A stretch of DNA of 21,704 bases, taken from positions 1-21,704 of the forward strand of contig PEXM01000045.1 of the NCBI GenBank assembly GCA_002779055.1, read 5' to 3'. The translations under genes were made by a program, and so were the position numbers. The DNA is from Elusimicrobia bacterium CG08_land_8_20_14_0_20_44_26. GTDB taxonomy: Bacteria > CG03. The notes beneath the pieces are model-generated. The model was not told the origin of the DNA. It did not search any database and worked only from the letters and a program-made list of their open reading frames with translations. Positions 20,301 to 21,704 of this stretch are shown one piece after another. How positions within the stretch are numbered: position 1 is the first letter of the stretch; every line of letters begins with the position of its first letter.

Positions 20301-21406
20301 GGAAACCCGTACCGCAGACATACGGTATTCCGTACGGAGCCGTTATAGAGTTTGATGAGACAAAAAAGGTGGCGACGGGAGAAATCATCGCTCGGTGGAA
20401 TCCCCGGGAAATGCCGCTTATCGCCGAGCACTCCGGATTTGTCAAATGGCGCGACTTAATACCGGGCGTGACAATACGGCAGGATCTTTCAAAGGAGACG
20501 GGTCTTTTGGAGAGAGTGGTGCTGCCATACCAGAAGGGGAAATACAAGCCCCAGATGAATATCGCTGTCGGCGCCGGAATCGTAGAGACATTTCCTCTTC
20601 CCCCCGATACTCACATCGGCTTTTCAAACAAGGAAAAGGTGGAAGTGGGAGATGTGGTTGCAAAAATTCCGCAGGAAATAACCAAAATCAAAGACATAAC
20701 AGGCGGTCTTCCGAGAGTTACCGAGCTTTTTGAAGCAAGAAGACCCCAAAAAGCCGCGGTAATCACCGAAATATCCGGAATAGTGGCAATAAAACAGTCC
20801 GAAAAAGGTGAGATGATTGTGTCGGTTTCCCCGCCCGCCGGCGAGGCCAGGGACTACGTTATTCCGCACGGAAAACATCTTGTCGTTTATAACGGGGACC
20901 AGGTGAATGCCGGCGTTCCTCTAACTGACGGCGCGATTAATCCGCATGATGTGCTGAGGGTTCAGGGCGAGAAGGGAGTGCAGTCGCATCTACTTGACGA
21001 GATTCAGGGTGTTTATCGACTTCAGGGGGTTAAAATAAACGACAAGCACATTGAGATTGTCATAAAACAACTTCTTTCAAGGGTGAGGATCGTTGATCCG
21101 GGAGAGACGAATTTTAGTCCGGGCGAGCAAGTCGGCAAGTGGAATGTGGATGAAGTGAACAGGAAATTGCCAAAAACAAAAAAGAAAGCGGCATTTGAGC
21201 CGCTTTTGCAGGGGGTTACCCGGGCAGCGTTGAGCAGCAAGTCATTTATATCGGCGGCGTCGTTTCAGGAAACAACGAGGGTATTTACCGAAAATGCGAT
21301 TTCCGCCTCCGAAGACAATCTTGAAGGGCTTAAAGAGAATATAATTATCGGACGACTCATTCCCGCCGGAACCGGCTGGGAAGGTGCCAAAGGAAATAAA
21401 AAATGA
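17333..21406 (+). CDS. rpoC: DNA-directed RNA polymerase subunit beta'
   Basis: Largest RNA polymerase subunit, carrying the catalytic magnesium site. The 1357 residues show the N-terminal zinc ribbon (C67, C69, C82, C85), the catalytic NADFDGDQMA (455-464), the bridge-helix and trigger-loop segment (SGARGSRTQVRQLVAMRGLM and FISTHGGRKGLSDTALKT), and the second zinc site (C816, C890, C897, C900). Between TFHIGG (936-941) and the GGLPRV segment (from 1124) lie roughly 170 residues matching the SI3-type trigger-loop insertion of E. coli and many other diderms. ATG at 17333 overlaps the rpoB stop; AAGG lies just upstream. Its stop overlaps the next gene, rplU, rather than leaving the usual gap before rpsL. 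Confidence 0.98.
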   Translation: MKKNVKDELDFANFDTIKISLASPQTIRRWSYGEVKKGDTINYRTFRPERDGLFCEAVFGPTKDYECQCGKYKFRKHAGIVCERCGVEVTESEQRRHRMGHIDLAVPVAHVWYLRKTPSRIGVLLGMKVTDLEKVAYYANYIVTDSGTTPLKKQQLLTIDDYARLRKLYGVRFKAGIGASAIRKLLKEVDVESRIKELKKKLKNEKTAVGISRIDKHLKIAESFHYSDNKPESMILTVLPVLPPGLRPLVPLESGRFASSDLNDLYRRIINRNNRLKHIKELRAPEVVVNNEKRLLQEAIDALIENGIRGKTITSSSGRALKSLADITKGKRGRFRQNLLGKRVDFSGRAVIVVGPQLRIDQCGVPKDMAVELFKPFIIRELRKQGLALHIKDANRVIREQSGLVFDILEKIMKTYPVILNRAPTLHRLSIQAFYPVLVEGNAIQLHPLVCAPFNADFDGDQMALHIPLTPEARMEVMSLLVSTKNFFSPASGNMMDTPSQDMVLGIAYLTKVKDGEKGEGKIFTDISEAIRAFRFDVIDLHAKIKVAGLNTIVEKDENGKVIGPFGWKDYTTAGRIIFNDTLPAGISPIAEDMTKNKIHSLIMKIHEARNNSELTEFLDRIKTLGFHYATISGSSIAISDLIQCTGKDKVINEAKDKVLKFEKSYQAGIMSKQERYNRIISLWQDTSDFLADSVFNDMAKQEKRIYKASEPRFNSLYIMASSGARGSRTQVRQLVAMRGLMSRPQKRVTGEIGEVIETPIISNFKEGLSVPEYFISTHGGRKGLSDTALKTSEAGYLSRKLVDVCQDIVIYSDDCQSVNGITVSALREGQNVIESLAERITGRVVTDNIVNPITDEVLVKEGEIVTADCAKKIQDAGFASVKIRSVLTCQAPRGVCAKCYGVDLSSGKIVQQGSTVGVIAAQSIGEPGTQLTLRTFHIGGIAGRIMDTSELSAPASGEIQFENLSTIKNREGSKIVISKNAKMIFRQPRKPVPQTYGIPYGAVIEFDETKKVATGEIIARWNPREMPLIAEHSGFVKWRDLIPGVTIRQDLSKETGLLERVVLPYQKGKYKPQMNIAVGAGIVETFPLPPDTHIGFSNKEKVEVGDVVAKIPQEITKIKDITGGLPRVTELFEARRPQKAAVITEISGIVAIKQSEKGEMIVSVSPPAGEARDYVIPHGKHLVVYNGDQVNAGVPLTDGAINPHDVLRVQGEKGVQSHLLDEIQGVYRLQGVKINDKHIEIVIKQLLSRVRIVDPGETNFSPGEQVGKWNVDEVNRKLPKTKKKAAFEPLLQGVTRAALSSKSFISAASFQETTRVFTENAISASEDNLEGLKENIIIGRLIPAGTGWEGAKGNKK

Positions 21407-21704
21407 ACGGAAAAAATAATGATTACGCAGTGTCCGAATCCGGCGGCAGGCAGCATTATGTCGTTGTCGGGGCTCAACTTGAATTGGATAAACCCGGTAT
21501 TACGGAAATTTCCAAAGTTCTTCTCGTCAAAAGCGGCGAAAAAGTTTTGATAGGCGCTCCGTATTTAAAGGATGCGAAAATTGAACTTGGTTTTGCAGGC
21601 GAGAAAAAAGCGAGGAAGGTTATTTCGTTTAAGAAAAAAAGAAGAAAGGGATACAGAAGAAAAATAGGCCACCGTCAGAAATATTTCCTCTACGAAGTCA
21701 AAAA
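21403..21704 (+). CDS. rplU: 50S ribosomal protein L21 (bL21), truncated by window end
   Basis: The first 100 codons of a bL21, a 23S rRNA-binding large-subunit protein. ATG at 21403 overlaps the rpoC stop (ATGA) and follows AAGGA. The sequence starts with about seven extra polar residues before YAVSESGGRQHYVVVGAQL, which corresponds to the family's YAVIETGGKQY start. The basic bL21 signature FKKKRRKGYRRKIGHRQKYF is near the end, so only a few residues are missing at the 3' side. The usual partner rpmA (bL27) would lie beyond the window if present. Placement directly after rpoC is unusual. Confidence 0.93.
   Translation, partial: MNGKNNDYAVSESGGRQHYVVVGAQLELDKPGITEISKVLLVKSGEKVLIGAPYLKDAKIELGFAGEKKARKVISFKKKRRKGYRRKIGHRQKYFLYEVK

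Overview
The window is a dense run of housekeeping genes, all on the + strand, from a diderm (Gram-negative-type) bacterium with an estimated GC content in the low-to-mid forties (not computed). A KdsD/KpsF-type arabinose-5-phosphate isomerase implies Kdo-containing lipopolysaccharide or capsule. GyrB carries the roughly 165-residue TOPRIM insertion and RpoC the roughly 170-residue trigger-loop (SI3-type) insertion, both seen in E. coli-like diderm lineages. No protein looks clearly proteobacterial. An uncultured diderm phylum such as Omnitrophota or Elusimicrobiota is my guess, and it is an impression rather than a result.

Layout. 1-1016: a palindrome and kdsD. 1017-1180: a consensus sigma-70 promoter and a repeat-rich leader ahead of dnaA. 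1181-2536: dnaA. 2537-2730: the likely origin of replication, with a perfect DnaA box, further box-like 9-mers and a run resembling the DnaA-trio unwinding element. 2731-10311: dnaN, a DciA-like gene, gyrB, gyrA and serS, tightly packed. 10312-10754: two short intergenic stretches with promoters flanking an unrecognised 100-codon gene. 10755-21704: secE, nusG, rplK, rplA, rplJ, rplL, rpoB, rpoC and a truncated rplU (bL21).

How the genes work together: DnaA opens the origin, the DciA-like protein probably helps load the replicative helicase, DnaN clamps the polymerase, and GyrA/GyrB remove supercoils. The second block makes the protein-export subunit SecE, the elongation factor NusG, the ribosomal stalk and its base (L11, L1, L10, L7/L12) and the two large RNA polymerase subunits. 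Four junctions are ATGA overlaps (dciA/gyrB, rplL/rpoB, rpoB/rpoC, rpoC/rplU), nusG/rplK overlap by one base and gyrA/serS by eight, so translational coupling is likely.

I see no mobile element, CRISPR array, tRNA, rRNA, phage gene or obvious new multi-gene system. The points of most interest are small: the origin architecture, a leucine at the GyrA position equivalent to Ser83, an L11 tail encoded by a palindromic repeat, heptamer repeats abutting the rplJ start codon, the unknown near-leaderless gene, and rplU sitting directly after rpoC.
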